A stretch of DNA of 64,000 nt from contig NZ_BMQT01000008.1 in NCBI RefSeq assembly GCF_014648255.1, positions 186,001 to 250,000 on the forward strand, written 5' to 3'. A program made the translations under genes and the position numbers. How positions within the stretch are numbered: the first letter of the stretch is position 1; each line of letters opens with the position of its first letter. The notes below the pieces were generated by a model. The model worked only from the letters and a program-made list of their open reading frames with translations, was not told the DNA's origin and did no database searches. Source of the stretch: Nocardioides albus (GTDB taxonomy: Bacteria; Actinomycetota; Actinomycetes; Propionibacteriales; Nocardioidaceae). Below are positions 1 through 8,277 of this stretch, one piece after another.

Positions 1-2
1 CC

Positions 3-932
3 GTGGTCGCCATGAAGGAACTCGTGGTTGAGACCGACGGGCTGACCAAACGGTACGGCGAGCGGCTTGCCGTCGACCGGGTCAGCATGACCGTCGAGCG
101 TGGCGAGGTGTACGGCTTCCTCGGCCCCAACGGGGCCGGCAAGACGACCACCTTGCGGATGATGCTCGGTCTGATCCGGCCCACCGCCGGATCCGCCAGC
201 GTCCTGGGTCGCCCCGCCGGGCGGCCCGAGGTCACTGCCAGGATCGGCGCACTGATCGAAGGCCCTGGCTTCTACCCCTACCTGAACGGCCGCGACAACC
301 TGCGCACGATGGCGCGCTATCAGGGACTGCCGAACGCGGAGGTCGACCGCGTGCTGGAGATGGTCGACCTCGCCGACCGGGCGAAGGATGCCTTCAAGGG
401 CTACTCGCTCGGCATGAAGCAGCGGCTCGGGGTCGCTTGCGCCATGCTCGGCTCCCCCGACCTGCTCGTGCTCGACGAGCCCACCAACGGGCTCGACCCG
501 GCCGGCATGGCCGACATGCGGGCCCTGGTGGTCGCGCTGGCCGAGGCCGGCCAGACGGTGATCCTCTCCAGCCACATCCTCGCCGAGGTGCAGGAGATCT
601 GCGATCGCGTCGGCGTCATCAACCAGGGTCGGCTGCTGCGGGAGTCCACGGTGGCCGAGCTGCGCGGCGCGGCGACCCTACGGATCCGGGCCACCCCCGA
701 GGACACCGCGCTGGCGGTCCTCATGCGGATGGCCGGTGACGAAGGGGTACGCCGGGTCGGCAACGAGTCGCTCGAGGTCGATCTGCCGGCCTCGGCAGCA
801 CCGGAGGTCGTACGTCAGCTGGTCTCCCGCTCCGTCGACGTTCATCAGGTCACCGTCGCGGAGCGTTCCCTGGAGGACGCCTTCTTCGAGATGACCGGCA
901 CCACCAGCACGGAACAGGAGCTCGTGTCATGA
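3..932 (+). CDS. ABC-2 type exporter, ATP-binding subunit
   Basis: This protein would hydrolyse ATP at the inner face of the membrane to power the permease encoded immediately downstream. It shows a Walker A motif GPNGAGKT at about residues 41-48, a signature SLGMKQ at about 135-140, Walker B ending LVLDEP at about 154-160, and a C-terminal accessory region of about 80 residues typical of ABC-2 export ATPases (about 310 residues). The stop overlaps the next start by 4 bp (ATGA), so the two genes are translationally coupled. The start may be GTG at 3 or ATG at 12, and I cannot exclude a start before the window. The substrate cannot be told from sequence; drug, lantibiotic or lipid export are the usual roles in the family. 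Confidence 0.9.
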   Translation: MVAMKELVVETDGLTKRYGERLAVDRVSMTVERGEVYGFLGPNGAGKTTTLRMMLGLIRPTAGSASVLGRPAGRPEVTARIGALIEGPGFYPYLNGRDNLRTMARYQGLPNAEVDRVLEMVDLADRAKDAFKGYSLGMKQRLGVACAMLGSPDLLVLDEPTNGLDPAGMADMRALVVALAEAGQTVILSSHILAEVQEICDRVGVINQGRLLRESTVAELRGAATLRIRATPEDTALAVLMRMAGDEGVRRVGNESLEVDLPASAAPEVVRQLVSRSVDVHQVTVAERSLEDAFFEMTGTTSTEQELVS

Positions 933-1774
933 CCGCATTCCTGAACAGCACCCGCGCGGAGCTTCTGCGCCTGCGCCGGTGGTCGGCGATCTGGGTGATC
1001 ATCGGCGCCGGCCAGGCTTTGACTCTCTCCTTCGGGTACGTCTTCAACTACGTCGCCTACAAGACGGGTGACGACAACTTCGCCGAGGACGGTGCGACCA
1101 GCGCCCAGCTGCTCGCCGAGCTGATGCCGAGCGCGATCCCGGACGTCATCATCAGCGGGCTGCCGATGTTCGGTGGAGCGCTGGCGATGGTGGTCGGTGC
1201 TCTGGTCGCGGGCAACGGCTTCGGCTGGGGCACCTGGAAGACCGTCTTCACCCAGGGGCCGAGCCGGGTCGCCGCCGTCGGCGGCTCGCTGGCCGCGGTG
1301 ACGGTGCTCGTCTTCGCGATGATGTCGGCGACGCTCGTGCTGTGCACCGGCGTCTCGGTGGCGATCGCCGCCACCGAGGGGCAGACGATCGCCATGCCCG
1401 TGCTGAGCGACCTGGCTGCGTCCTTCGGTGCCGGGTTCCTGGTGCTGGAGATGTGGGCGCTGCTCGGGTTCCTGGTCGGCGTGCTCGCCAAGGGCCCCGC
1501 CCTTGCCGTCGGCCTGGGCCTGGTCTGGTCGCTGGTCGTCGAGAACCTGCTCCGTGGTGTCGGCGGCCTGCTCTCGGGGGTCGAGTCCGTCACCGACGCG
1601 CTCCCCGGCACCGCGGGCGGGTCGCTGGCCGGCGCGATCGTCGGCGGACCCAACGGCACCCCGGGAGTCCTCGATGCGATCTCGGGCGAGCGGGCGCTGC
1701 TCACCGTCGCGGCGTACGTCCTGGTCGCCGGCGGCGCGGCCCTCGTCGTGATGAGGCGGCGCGACCTCGCCTGA
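929..1774 (+). CDS. ABC-2 type exporter, permease subunit
   Basis: An integral membrane protein of 281 residues with about six hydrophobic segments. It begins with a short cytoplasmic helix rich in Arg and Leu followed by a first membrane span, as in ABC-2 permeases that partner single-domain ATPases. It overlaps the preceding ATPase gene by 4 bp, so the pair forms one exporter, probably two ATPases plus two permeases. The last residues (RRRDLA) are a positively charged cytoplasmic tail. No substrate can be assigned. Confidence 0.8.
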   Translation: MTAFLNSTRAELLRLRRWSAIWVIIGAGQALTLSFGYVFNYVAYKTGDDNFAEDGATSAQLLAELMPSAIPDVIISGLPMFGGALAMVVGALVAGNGFGWGTWKTVFTQGPSRVAAVGGSLAAVTVLVFAMMSATLVLCTGVSVAIAATEGQTIAMPVLSDLAASFGAGFLVLEMWALLGFLVGVLAKGPALAVGLGLVWSLVVENLLRGVGGLLSGVESVTDALPGTAGGSLAGAIVGGPNGTPGVLDAISGERALLTVAAYVLVAGGAALVVMRRRDLA

Positions 1775-1795
1775 CCTCCGGAAACATGTCTTTAC

Positions 1796-1834
1796 CACAC
1801 GCCGAGCCGGGTCAGTGACGCGTCTCGGCGTGTG
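1796..1834. terminator. Hairpin after exporter operon
   Basis: An 11-bp perfect inverted repeat (1796-1806 with 1824-1834, arms CACACGCCGAG and CTCGGCGTGTG) encloses a 17-base loop just past the exporter permease stop. There is no clear T-tract, so it is terminator-like rather than a classical intrinsic terminator. Confidence 0.5.
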
Positions 1835-1863
1835 ACCGACAATGCGAGTGTGACCTGCGTTAA

Positions 1864-1882
1864 GTCTACTGTTTTGGTGGAC
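1864..1882. promoter_or_regulatory. Possible operator upstream of metQ
   Basis: An interrupted inverted repeat GTCTAC-N7-GTGGAC (5 of 6 positions match) lies about 60 bases before the metQ start, where a sulfur or methionine repressor could bind. Actinobacterial methionine repressors of the McbR type bind sites containing TAGAC/GTCTA, which is suggestive only. I saw no recognisable SAM riboswitch in this leader. Confidence 0.25.
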
Positions 1883-1942
1883 AACAACCAGGTTGCCCAC
1901 ACTCAACGTCGAGACGTTCCCGTCTAGAAGAGGTTCCCACCC

Positions 1943-2881
1943 GTGTCCTCAAACATGCCCGAGCCCACCCCGCTCATCGAGGCTCCCAAGTCCAAGCTCC
2001 CGCTGATCATCGGGGTCGTCGCCGCCGCCGCGATCGTGATCGGCGGCCTCGCCTTCTTCCTCACCCGTGACGACGACTCCGGCAGCGACCTCACCAAGGT
2101 CACCCTCGGTGTCGTCGGCGCGGACGATCCCTACTGGGAGACCTTCAAGGACGCTGCTCGCGAGGAGGGCATCGACCTCCAGGTCAAGAACTTCGGTGAC
2201 TACAACCAGCCCAACCCGGCCCTGTCCGAGGGCGAGCTCGACCTCAACCAGTTCCAGCACATCATCTTCCTGGCCGACTACAACGTCCAGAACGAAGACG
2301 ACCTGGTCGCCCTCGGCTCCACCGCGACCTATCCCCTGGGCCTCTACTCCACGAAGTACACCTCGCTCGACGACATCAAGGCCGGCGAGACCGTGATCGT
2401 CCCCGACGACGAGACCAACCAGGCTCGCGGTCTGGTGCTGCTGCAGTCCAAGGGGCTGATCGAGCTGACCGATGGCGGCACCCCCTTCAGCACCATCAAG
2501 GATGTCGACACGGCCGCCTCCAAGGTGAAGATCAAGGCGGTCCAGGCCTCGATCACCCCCTCCTCGCTCCCCGACGTCGCTGCGGCGATCATCAACAACG
2601 ACTATGTCGAGGACGCCGGCCTGAAGTTCGAGGACGCCCTCGCCACCGATGACCCCGCCGACCCGAAGGCGCTCCCCTACGTCAACATCTTCGCCGTGCG
2701 CGCCGAGGACAAGGACAACCCGACCTACAAGAAGCTCATCGAGATCTTCCAGAACAACGAGGACGTGCAGAAGGGGGTCTACGAGACCTCCGGCGACACC
2801 GCCGAGCTGGTGAAGATCCCGGTCGAGGACCTGCAGAAGTCGCTCGACGACACCGAGAAGCAGGTTCGGGAGCGTCAGTGA
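1943..2881 (+). CDS. metQ: MetQ/NlpA-family methionine-binding protein, membrane anchored
   Basis: The substrate-binding component of a methionine ABC importer (312 residues). The body matches the NlpA/MetQ family, including the stretch KNFGDYNQPNPALSEGELD that precedes a conserved FQH segment. The N terminus is unusual: after about 18 residues comes a single membrane span (about 19-41, LPLIIGVVAAAAIVIGGLAFF) with no lipobox cysteine, so the protein is probably held by an uncleaved signal anchor and not by a lipid. The gene is followed by metN with a 4-bp overlap (GTGA) and then metI, the classical metNIQ set in the order Q-N-I. The start GTG at 1943 sits after AGAGG. Confidence 0.9.
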   Translation: MSSNMPEPTPLIEAPKSKLPLIIGVVAAAAIVIGGLAFFLTRDDDSGSDLTKVTLGVVGADDPYWETFKDAAREEGIDLQVKNFGDYNQPNPALSEGELDLNQFQHIIFLADYNVQNEDDLVALGSTATYPLGLYSTKYTSLDDIKAGETVIVPDDETNQARGLVLLQSKGLIELTDGGTPFSTIKDVDTAASKVKIKAVQASITPSSLPDVAAAIINNDYVEDAGLKFEDALATDDPADPKALPYVNIFAVRAEDKDNPTYKKLIEIFQNNEDVQKGVYETSGDTAELVKIPVEDLQKSLDDTEKQVRERQ

Positions 2882-3924
2882 CGCACTCGACCACCCCCGC
2901 GGAGCCGCTGGTGCGGCTCCGCGGCGTCACCAAGACCTACCCGGCAGCCAAGGGGCGCAAGGAGGTCCAGGCCGTGGTCGACGTCGACCTGGACATCGCT
3001 GCCGGTGACGTTCAGGCGATCGTCGGCTACTCCGGGGCCGGCAAGTCGACCCTCGTGCGGCTGCTCAACGGCCTCGAGCCGGCCACCTCGGGCTCCATCC
3101 AGGTCGGCGGCACCGAGCTGGTCGGCCTGCGCGAGCGGCAGCTGCGGCCGATCCGGCTGGGCATCGGGATGATCTTCCAGCAGTTCAACCTCTTCGAGTC
3201 GCGTACGGTCTGGGGCAACCTGGCCTACCCGCTGCAGATCGCCGGCGTCACCAAGGCCGAGCAGCAGCGCCGCATCTCCGAGCTGCTCCACTTCGTCGGG
3301 CTCCCGGACAAGGCCCACACCTACCCGCGCAACCTCTCGGGCGGACAGAAGCAGCGCGTCGGCATCGCCCGCGCGCTCACCACCAACCCCTCCCTGCTGC
3401 TCGCCGACGAGGCCACCAGCGCACTCGACCCGGAGACCACCCACGAGGTGCTGCGGCTCCTGAAGCAGGTCAACGAGGAGTTCGGCACCACGATCGTGGC
3501 CATCACCCACGAGATGGAGGTCGTGCGCGAGCTCGCCGACCACGTCGCGGTCATGGAGAACGGCCGGATCGTCGAGTCCGGCCCGGTCTACGAGGTCTTC
3601 TCGGCACCACGGCAGCCGGTGACGCGGCGCTTCGTCGGCACGGTCATCGATGACGAGCCCGATCCGGACGCGCTCGCCGCGCTGCGGGCTCGCCATCCCG
3701 GACGGTTCGTCAAGCTCGAGCTGCGCGAAGGCGGACCCCGCCAGACCGACATCTTCACCGTGCTCCTCGAGCGCGGCATCGCCTTCGAGCTCGTCTTCGG
3801 CGGCATCGAGGACATCCAGGGCGCCACCTTCGGCAACCTGACGCTCGCCCTCGACGGTCCCGCGGCCTCGGTCGACGAGGCCGTACGCGAGCTGGCCGCC
3901 CTCGTCCCCGCCAAGGAGCTGTGA
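2878..3924 (+). CDS. metN: Methionine importer ATPase MetN
   Basis: ATP-binding subunit of the methionine importer (348 residues). Walker A GYSGAGKST is at about residues 50-58, the signature LSGGQ at about 153-157 and Walker B LLLADE at about 173-178. A C-terminal extension of about 75 residues (about 270-345) corresponds to the NIL/ACT-like domain that senses cytoplasmic methionine and causes transinhibition in characterised MetN proteins. The start GTG overlaps the metQ stop and the gene end overlaps metI, so all three are translationally coupled. Confidence 0.93.
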   Translation: MTHSTTPAEPLVRLRGVTKTYPAAKGRKEVQAVVDVDLDIAAGDVQAIVGYSGAGKSTLVRLLNGLEPATSGSIQVGGTELVGLRERQLRPIRLGIGMIFQQFNLFESRTVWGNLAYPLQIAGVTKAEQQRRISELLHFVGLPDKAHTYPRNLSGGQKQRVGIARALTTNPSLLLADEATSALDPETTHEVLRLLKQVNEEFGTTIVAITHEMEVVRELADHVAVMENGRIVESGPVYEVFSAPRQPVTRRFVGTVIDDEPDPDALAALRARHPGRFVKLELREGGPRQTDIFTVLLERGIAFELVFGGIEDIQGATFGNLTLALDGPAASVDEAVRELAALVPAKEL

Positions 3925-4604
3925 TGCTGACCGCTCTCCCCACCGACACCCGCCTCGGCGAGCTGTGGCCCGACATCTGGCAGGCCACCGGCGAGACGTT
4001 GCTCATGGTCGCGCTGACGATGCTGATCGGCGGCACCTTGGGCCTCATCCTCGGCCTGGGGCTCTACCTGACCCGCAAGGGCGGGCTCTACGAGAACGCG
4101 GTCGTCTCGTTCGTCCTCAACGTTCTGGTCAACTTCTTCCGGCCGATCCCGTTCATCATCTTCATCGCCGCCGTCCAGCCTGCCGCTCGGCTGATCGTCG
4201 GCACCGGCATCGGTACGCCTGCGGTCGTCTTCTCCTTGGTGCTGGCGGCGATGTTCGGCATCGCGCGGATCGTCGAGCAGAACCTCGTCACCGTCCCGCC
4301 CGGCGTCATCGAGGCCGCTCGCGCGATGGGCGCCACACGTGCCCGGATCGCCGCGACGGTGGTCGTCCCCGAGGCGATGGCCCCGGTGATCCTCGGTTAC
4401 ACCTTCGCCTTCGTCGCGGTCGTCGACATGTCCGCGGTCGCGGGTCTCATCGCCGGCGGAGGTCTGGGCAGCTTCGCCCAGACCTTCGGCTACCGCCAGT
4501 ACGACCCCGCTGTCACCTGGGTCTGCGTGCTCATCCTGGTCGCGCTGGTGCAGGTCATTCAGCTGCTCGGCAACACGCTCTCGGCACGGATCCTGCGCCG
4601 CTGA
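3921..4604 (+). CDS. metI: Methionine importer permease MetI
   Basis: Inner-membrane permease (about 227 residues, five predicted spans) of the MetI family. The conserved EAA loop that contacts MetN is visible as EAARAMGATRARI in the second half, and the C-terminal region contains the family-typical stretch GSFAQTFGYRQYDP. The start may be GTG at 3921 or ATG at 3924, both overlapping or abutting the metN stop. It completes the import operon. No further gene follows on this strand. Confidence 0.92.
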   Translation: MMLTALPTDTRLGELWPDIWQATGETLLMVALTMLIGGTLGLILGLGLYLTRKGGLYENAVVSFVLNVLVNFFRPIPFIIFIAAVQPAARLIVGTGIGTPAVVFSLVLAAMFGIARIVEQNLVTVPPGVIEAARAMGATRARIAATVVVPEAMAPVILGYTFAFVAVVDMSAVAGLIAGGGLGSFAQTFGYRQYDPAVTWVCVLILVALVQVIQLLGNTLSARILRR

Positions 4605-4613
4605 CCCCGGCTC

Positions 4614-5405
4614 TCAGGCACGAGCCAGGATCTCGCCGTGGACGACGGAGAACCAACCGTCCTCGGCCGCCGCCCACGACCGCCACCCGTCAGCGATCCG
4701 GGCGAGGTCGGCGGTCGTGGCGTCTCCTGAGTCGACGAGCTGGCGAGCGACTGCTGAGTCGGTGAACCGGTCGGCCCACATCCCGCCCCACCAGGCCCGG
4801 TTCTCGGGGTCGGCGAAGCACCAGGTGCTCGAGGTCGCGGTGATGTCGGCGAACCCGGCCGCGCGCGCCCAGGAGACCAGTCGACGCCCGGCGTCGGGCT
4901 CGCCGCCGTTGGCTCTCGCTGCGTCCCGGTAGAGCCGCAGCCACTCGGTCAGCTCGCTCGACTCCGGCCACCAGACGAAACCCGCGTAGTCGCTGTCGCG
5001 CGCGGCGACGATGCCGCCCGGTCTCGTCACCCGCCGCATCTCCCGCAGCGCCTGCACCGGGTCCGCCACGTGCTGCAGCACCTGATGAGCATGGACGACG
5101 TCGTACGCATCGTTCTGGATGCTCAGCGCATGTACGTCCTCGACCCGGAAGTCGACGTTGGTCGCTCCCCCGGCCTCGGCGGCCTGCCGAGAGAGGTCGA
5201 CCTCGGCCTCACCGATCTCGGTAGCGGTCACCTGGGCAACCCGGCCGGCGAGGTCGATCGTGATCGTCCCCGGCCCGGCGCCGACGTCGAGCAACCGCTG
5301 TTCGGGCCGCAGGTGCGGCAACAGGTATGCGGCGGAGTTCTCGGCCGTACGCCACCTGTGCGAGCGCAGAACTGACTCGTGGTGGCCATGGGTGTAGGTC
5401 GACAT
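4614..5405 (-). CDS. Class I SAM-dependent methyltransferase
   Basis: A 263-residue methyltransferase of the UbiE/MenG-like superfamily. Motif I is LLDVGAGPGTITIDLA at about residues 38-53, followed by the acidic residue of motif II (ATEIGEAE), the VEDVHAL segment and the post-motif region HVADPVQALREMRRVTRPGG typical of small-molecule methyltransferases. It stands alone, convergent with metI (9 bases apart). Its substrate is unknown. Related actinobacterial proteins are annotated only as methyltransferase-domain proteins. Confidence 0.85.
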   Translation of the reverse strand: MSTYTHGHHESVLRSHRWRTAENSAAYLLPHLRPEQRLLDVGAGPGTITIDLAGRVAQVTATEIGEAEVDLSRQAAEAGGATNVDFRVEDVHALSIQNDAYDVVHAHQVLQHVADPVQALREMRRVTRPGGIVAARDSDYAGFVWWPESSELTEWLRLYRDAARANGGEPDAGRRLVSWARAAGFADITATSSTWCFADPENRAWWGGMWADRFTDSAVARQLVDSGDATTADLARIADGWRSWAAAEDGWFSVVHGEILARA

Positions 5406-5452
5406 GCACCGACCCTACGCGGACGATTCCGAAGCATGAGACGCAAATCTCG

Positions 5453-5755
5453 TTATACAGACGGTCGCGGCGTTGCGACATCGGTGCAGCCGAGGCGCCG
5501 ACGGGCCAAGAGCACCCCGCCCAGGAGCCCGCCGAGAAGCAGCGTGTTGAGCACGATCACCACGCCGGTCTCGAACGGATCCGCGCCCCCGCCCGGCCGC
5601 GCGTCCTCGGGTGACACCTCACGACGGTCGAACCCGATCTGGCCCTGGTCGGACGCTCTCAGCTCCTCGGCGGCAGCCGGCATGGTCAGCGCCGCGGAGG
5701 CGAAGACGACGGCGGCCGTCCCGGCGAGCAGAATCCGCACGATGCGACTCATCAT
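5453..5755 (-). CDS. Small secreted/membrane protein of unknown function
   Basis: About 100 residues when started at the ATG at 5755, the first of two adjacent Met codons; the open frame reaches back to 5830. It has a clear signal peptide (MMSRIVRILLAGTAAVVF followed by a PAAAEE cleavage region), an acidic and Gly-rich middle, and a C-terminal hydrophobic span of about 20 residues followed by Arg-Arg-Arg. This layout suggests a single-pass membrane protein with its short middle segment outside the cell. I do not recognise a family. Confidence 0.55.
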   Translation of the reverse strand: MMSRIVRILLAGTAAVVFASAALTMPAAAEELRASDQGQIGFDRREVSPEDARPGGGADPFETGVVIVLNTLLLGGLLGGVLLARRRLGCTDVATPRPSV

Positions 5756-5895
5756 GCTTCCGAGCGTGAGCGCCGGCTCCGTCAGAAACCCGACGCACAC
5801 CGTCCCTATCGGCAACGACGCGGTGAACATTCAGAACTCCGCGGAGTCCGCGTTTCTGGCCTCCACGGCTACCGATTCGCCTGTGCGGGGTCCGG

Positions 5896-6393
5896 TCAGG
5901 TTCTGGCGAGCTCGGCGGAGATGTCGAAGAACCAGACGGTCGAGTCGGTGCACACGATCCGGTCCAGGTTGCCGACCGCAACCTGTGAACGCGGTGTCTT
6001 GCCCGAGGCCAGCACGACGTCGTACGCGTCGCTGCTGCGCAGCACCGACCACGGTGAGGACTCGGTGCCGTCACCGGTGCTGATGATGCTGTCGAGGGCC
6101 GCCTGCGCCAGGATCGACTCGCGCTGAGCCTGCTCCGGGTTGCCGAGGCCGCGCTGGGCATCGGCGAGCGCAGCATGGGCGGAGGGGCTGAAGATCGCAC
6201 CGGGCATCAGCCCGTGGACTGCGGCCACCGCACCCGCGTAGTCGCCGACCGACATCATCGGGGCGATCATCTCGGTGATCTCGAGGTCGGACCGGAAGTT
6301 CGGAGCCTCGAGGATCGCCTCGCGCAAGGCTTGCAGCGACTGCGGGTCTTGGTCGCGAAGATAGGCGTCGAGCAGCTCAGCGTACGTAGCCAA
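5896..6393 (-). CDS. TPR-like helical protein of unknown function
   Basis: About 165 residues starting from a TTG at 6393, chosen because GAAGGGGA lies just upstream at a proper distance; the open frame continues to 6435. The N-terminal two thirds are helical with two TPR-like repeats (for example HAALADAQRGLGNPEQAQRE), followed by a small domain beginning PWSVLRSSDAYDVVLASG that looks like the C-terminal part of DUF4919-like proteins. Function unknown. It may form a unit with the small secreted protein downstream on the same strand. Confidence 0.6.
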   Translation of the reverse strand: MATYAELLDAYLRDQDPQSLQALREAILEAPNFRSDLEITEMIAPMMSVGDYAGAVAAVHGLMPGAIFSPSAHAALADAQRGLGNPEQAQRESILAQAALDSIISTGDGTESSPWSVLRSSDAYDVVLASGKTPRSQVAVGNLDRIVCTDSTVWFFDISAELART

Positions 6394-6511
6394 CAGGGGT
6401 CCCCTTCGAATATCGGTCGTCCCGCACGTTAGCAATCAGCCAGCCACGCGGGGCGGTTGACAACGATTATGCGCCCTATTGTGACTCGAAGGTCGGGCGG
6501 TCCGAAGGCGG

Positions 6512-7534
6512 CTATCGCCAGCCGAGAGCGGGCGCGACGTGGGTCAGGATGCTCTCCAGGGCATGGGCGTTGTAGTCCACACCGAGCTGGTTGGGAACGG
6601 TGAGCAGCAGCGTGTCGGCGGCCTGGATGGCCTCGTCCTGGGACAGCTCCTCGATCAAGACGTCGGGCTCGGCAGCGTACGAGCGTCCGAAGATCGCGCG
6701 GGTCTGTTCGTCGATGTTGCCGATCTGGTCCTTGGTCTGCCGGTCGAGGCCGAAGTAGCGCCGGTCCTCGTCGTTGACGAGGGCGAAGATGGAGCGCGAG
6801 ACCGAGACTCGCGGCTCGCGCTCGTGGCCGGTCTCTTTCCAGGCCTCGCGGTAGGCATCGATCTGCTCACGCTGCTGGATGTGGAACGGCTTCCCGTTCT
6901 CGTCGTTCTTGAGGGTCGAGCTCTGCAGGTTCATCCCGAGCCCGGCGGCCCAGCGCGCGGTCGCCAATGAGCTCGACCCCCACCAGATCCGGTCGCGCAG
7001 GGTCTCGGAGTAGGGCTCGACCCGGAGCTTGCCTGGCGGGTTGGGGAACATCGGCCGCGGGTTGGGCTCGGCGAACTGCGCGCCTTCGATGGTCTTGAGG
7101 TACGTCTCGGTGTGAGCGCGCGCCATGTCGGCCTCGGAGGCGTTCTCGCCGGGGTCGTAGCCGAAGTAGCGCCACCCCTCGATGACCTGCTCGGGCGAGC
7201 CGCGGCTGATCCCGAGCTGCAGGCGCTCGCCGGAGATCAGGTCGGCGGCCGCCGAGTCCTCGGCCATGTAGAGCGGGTTCTCATAGCGCATGTCGATGAC
7301 ACCGGTGCCGATCTCGATCTTCGAGGTGCGGGCGCCGACCGCGGACAGCAGCGGGAAGGGCGAGGCGTACTGGCGGGCGAAGTGGTGGACCCGAAAGTAC
7401 GCCCCGTCGATGCCCAGCTCCTCGGCGGCGACGGCGAGGTCGATGCCCTGGATCAGTGCGTCTCGTGCCGACTGTGTCTGGGAGTAGGGCGACGGTGTCC
7501 AGTGGCCGAAGGACAAGAATCCGATGTTCTTCAC
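6512..7534 (-). CDS. LLM-class flavin-dependent oxidoreductase
   Basis: A luciferase-like monooxygenase of about 340 residues, using FMNH2 or F420. The start is taken as GTG at 7534 because the protein then begins MKNIGFLSFGHW, the normal beta-strand 1 of this fold, and GAGGG lies 11 bases upstream. The segments GIDGAYFRVHHFARQ and GTGVIDMRYENPLYMAED are characteristic of the alkanal-monooxygenase-like subgroup. The substrate is unknown. It is transcribed away from a 435-base region rich in palindromes. Confidence 0.85.
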   Translation of the reverse strand: MKNIGFLSFGHWTPSPYSQTQSARDALIQGIDLAVAAEELGIDGAYFRVHHFARQYASPFPLLSAVGARTSKIEIGTGVIDMRYENPLYMAEDSAAADLISGERLQLGISRGSPEQVIEGWRYFGYDPGENASEADMARAHTETYLKTIEGAQFAEPNPRPMFPNPPGKLRVEPYSETLRDRIWWGSSSLATARWAAGLGMNLQSSTLKNDENGKPFHIQQREQIDAYREAWKETGHEREPRVSVSRSIFALVNDEDRRYFGLDRQTKDQIGNIDEQTRAIFGRSYAAEPDVLIEELSQDEAIQAADTLLLTVPNQLGVDYNAHALESILTHVAPALGWR

Positions 7535-7969
7535 AGGTAGTGGAACCCTCAACAGCCCTGGAGGATTCCCACGAGGGGACGCGAACGGCGCCATGGCCCG
7601 GCTGTCCCGAGCGACCTGGGACCTTCGACTCTGCGTGTTCTGCTCTCCGGAACCGTGGCTGACCTGACACCACCTTGTCGGTGGTCGTGCCCTGTTCTGC
7701 GTTCTGCTCTCAGTCCCCCAACACACCGGGGGCGTCGCCTTACGCACCGTAAATCGGACGTCTACACCGCGCCAACAGCGGGCCCTTATGAGTTTATCTA
7801 TCGGTCGACCGAATAAGCATATCGGTCAACTGACCAGGGAAAACATTGTCTCGGCGTGTTGTCCCAGCCCTTCCGAAACCGAGGATTATCGTGTTACATA
7901 TCAGGCAGTTCACCGATGCAGATTCACCGATATAAGACCAATCACCATTCTCTGGGGGATGAATTAATT
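7535..7969. promoter_or_regulatory. Divergent regulatory region with paired palindromes
   Basis: A 435-base gene-free stretch between two divergent genes, more AT-rich after 7790. It holds a perfect 12-bp palindrome TCGGTCGACCGA (7801-7812), a related half-palindrome CGGTCAACTGACC (7823-7835) about two helical turns away, and a direct repeat TTCACCGAT (7909-7917 and 7923-7931). This looks like a two-site operator for a dimeric repressor, but no dedicated regulator gene is adjacent. Confidence 0.45.
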
Positions 7970-8128
7970 ATGTGGGACACCGTTGAGGTGCAGAGCTTCA
8001 CGCTTTCTCACGACATGCCGTGCCGCGACTGCGGGCACGCACGTCATCGTTTCTTGCCGTGTGACTCCGACTGCGACTGCCGCGCCCACGAGGTCGCGGA
8101 GCTACTGGAGGTCGCCGGCGCTCGCTGA
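7970..8128 (+). CDS. Small cysteine-rich protein
   Basis: A 52-residue protein starting MWDTVEVQSF. The start at 7970 is supported by GGGGGA eleven bases upstream. It has a CRDC motif, then CDSDCDC and several His residues, a pattern that could bind zinc or another metal. A strong terminator follows 30 bases after the stop, and the paired palindromes lie upstream, so it is probably a separately controlled monocistronic gene. I do not recognise a named family. Confidence 0.6.
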   Translation: MWDTVEVQSFTLSHDMPCRDCGHARHRFLPCDSDCDCRAHEVAELLEVAGAR

Positions 8129-8160
8129 ACGAACCTGGCGTCAGCTGTCTCGGGCGTCCA

Positions 8161-8201
8161 GAACGGTGACCACCGCACTCGCGGTGGTCACCGTTCTTTT
8201 T
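8161..8201. terminator. Strong Rho-independent terminator
   Basis: A 16-bp perfect stem (8161-8176 and 8181-8196) with a four-base ACTC loop and a run of five T on the plus strand. It ends the small cysteine-rich gene. Confidence 0.9.
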
Positions 8202-8277
8202 GGCCGGAAGCCGGCAAGGTTCAGCTTCGGTCGAGTGGCGGAAGCGGATCGTCCGCAAACAGGTGAAGGATCGCCCC

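Noticed and set aside
845..1906. 353-codon frame antisense to the exporter permease
   Set aside because: His/Arg/Asp-rich mirror frame with no start signals.
1775..1942. SAM riboswitch in the metQ leader
   Set aside because: I could not find the conserved multi-stem core; only a simple hairpin and one inverted repeat are visible.
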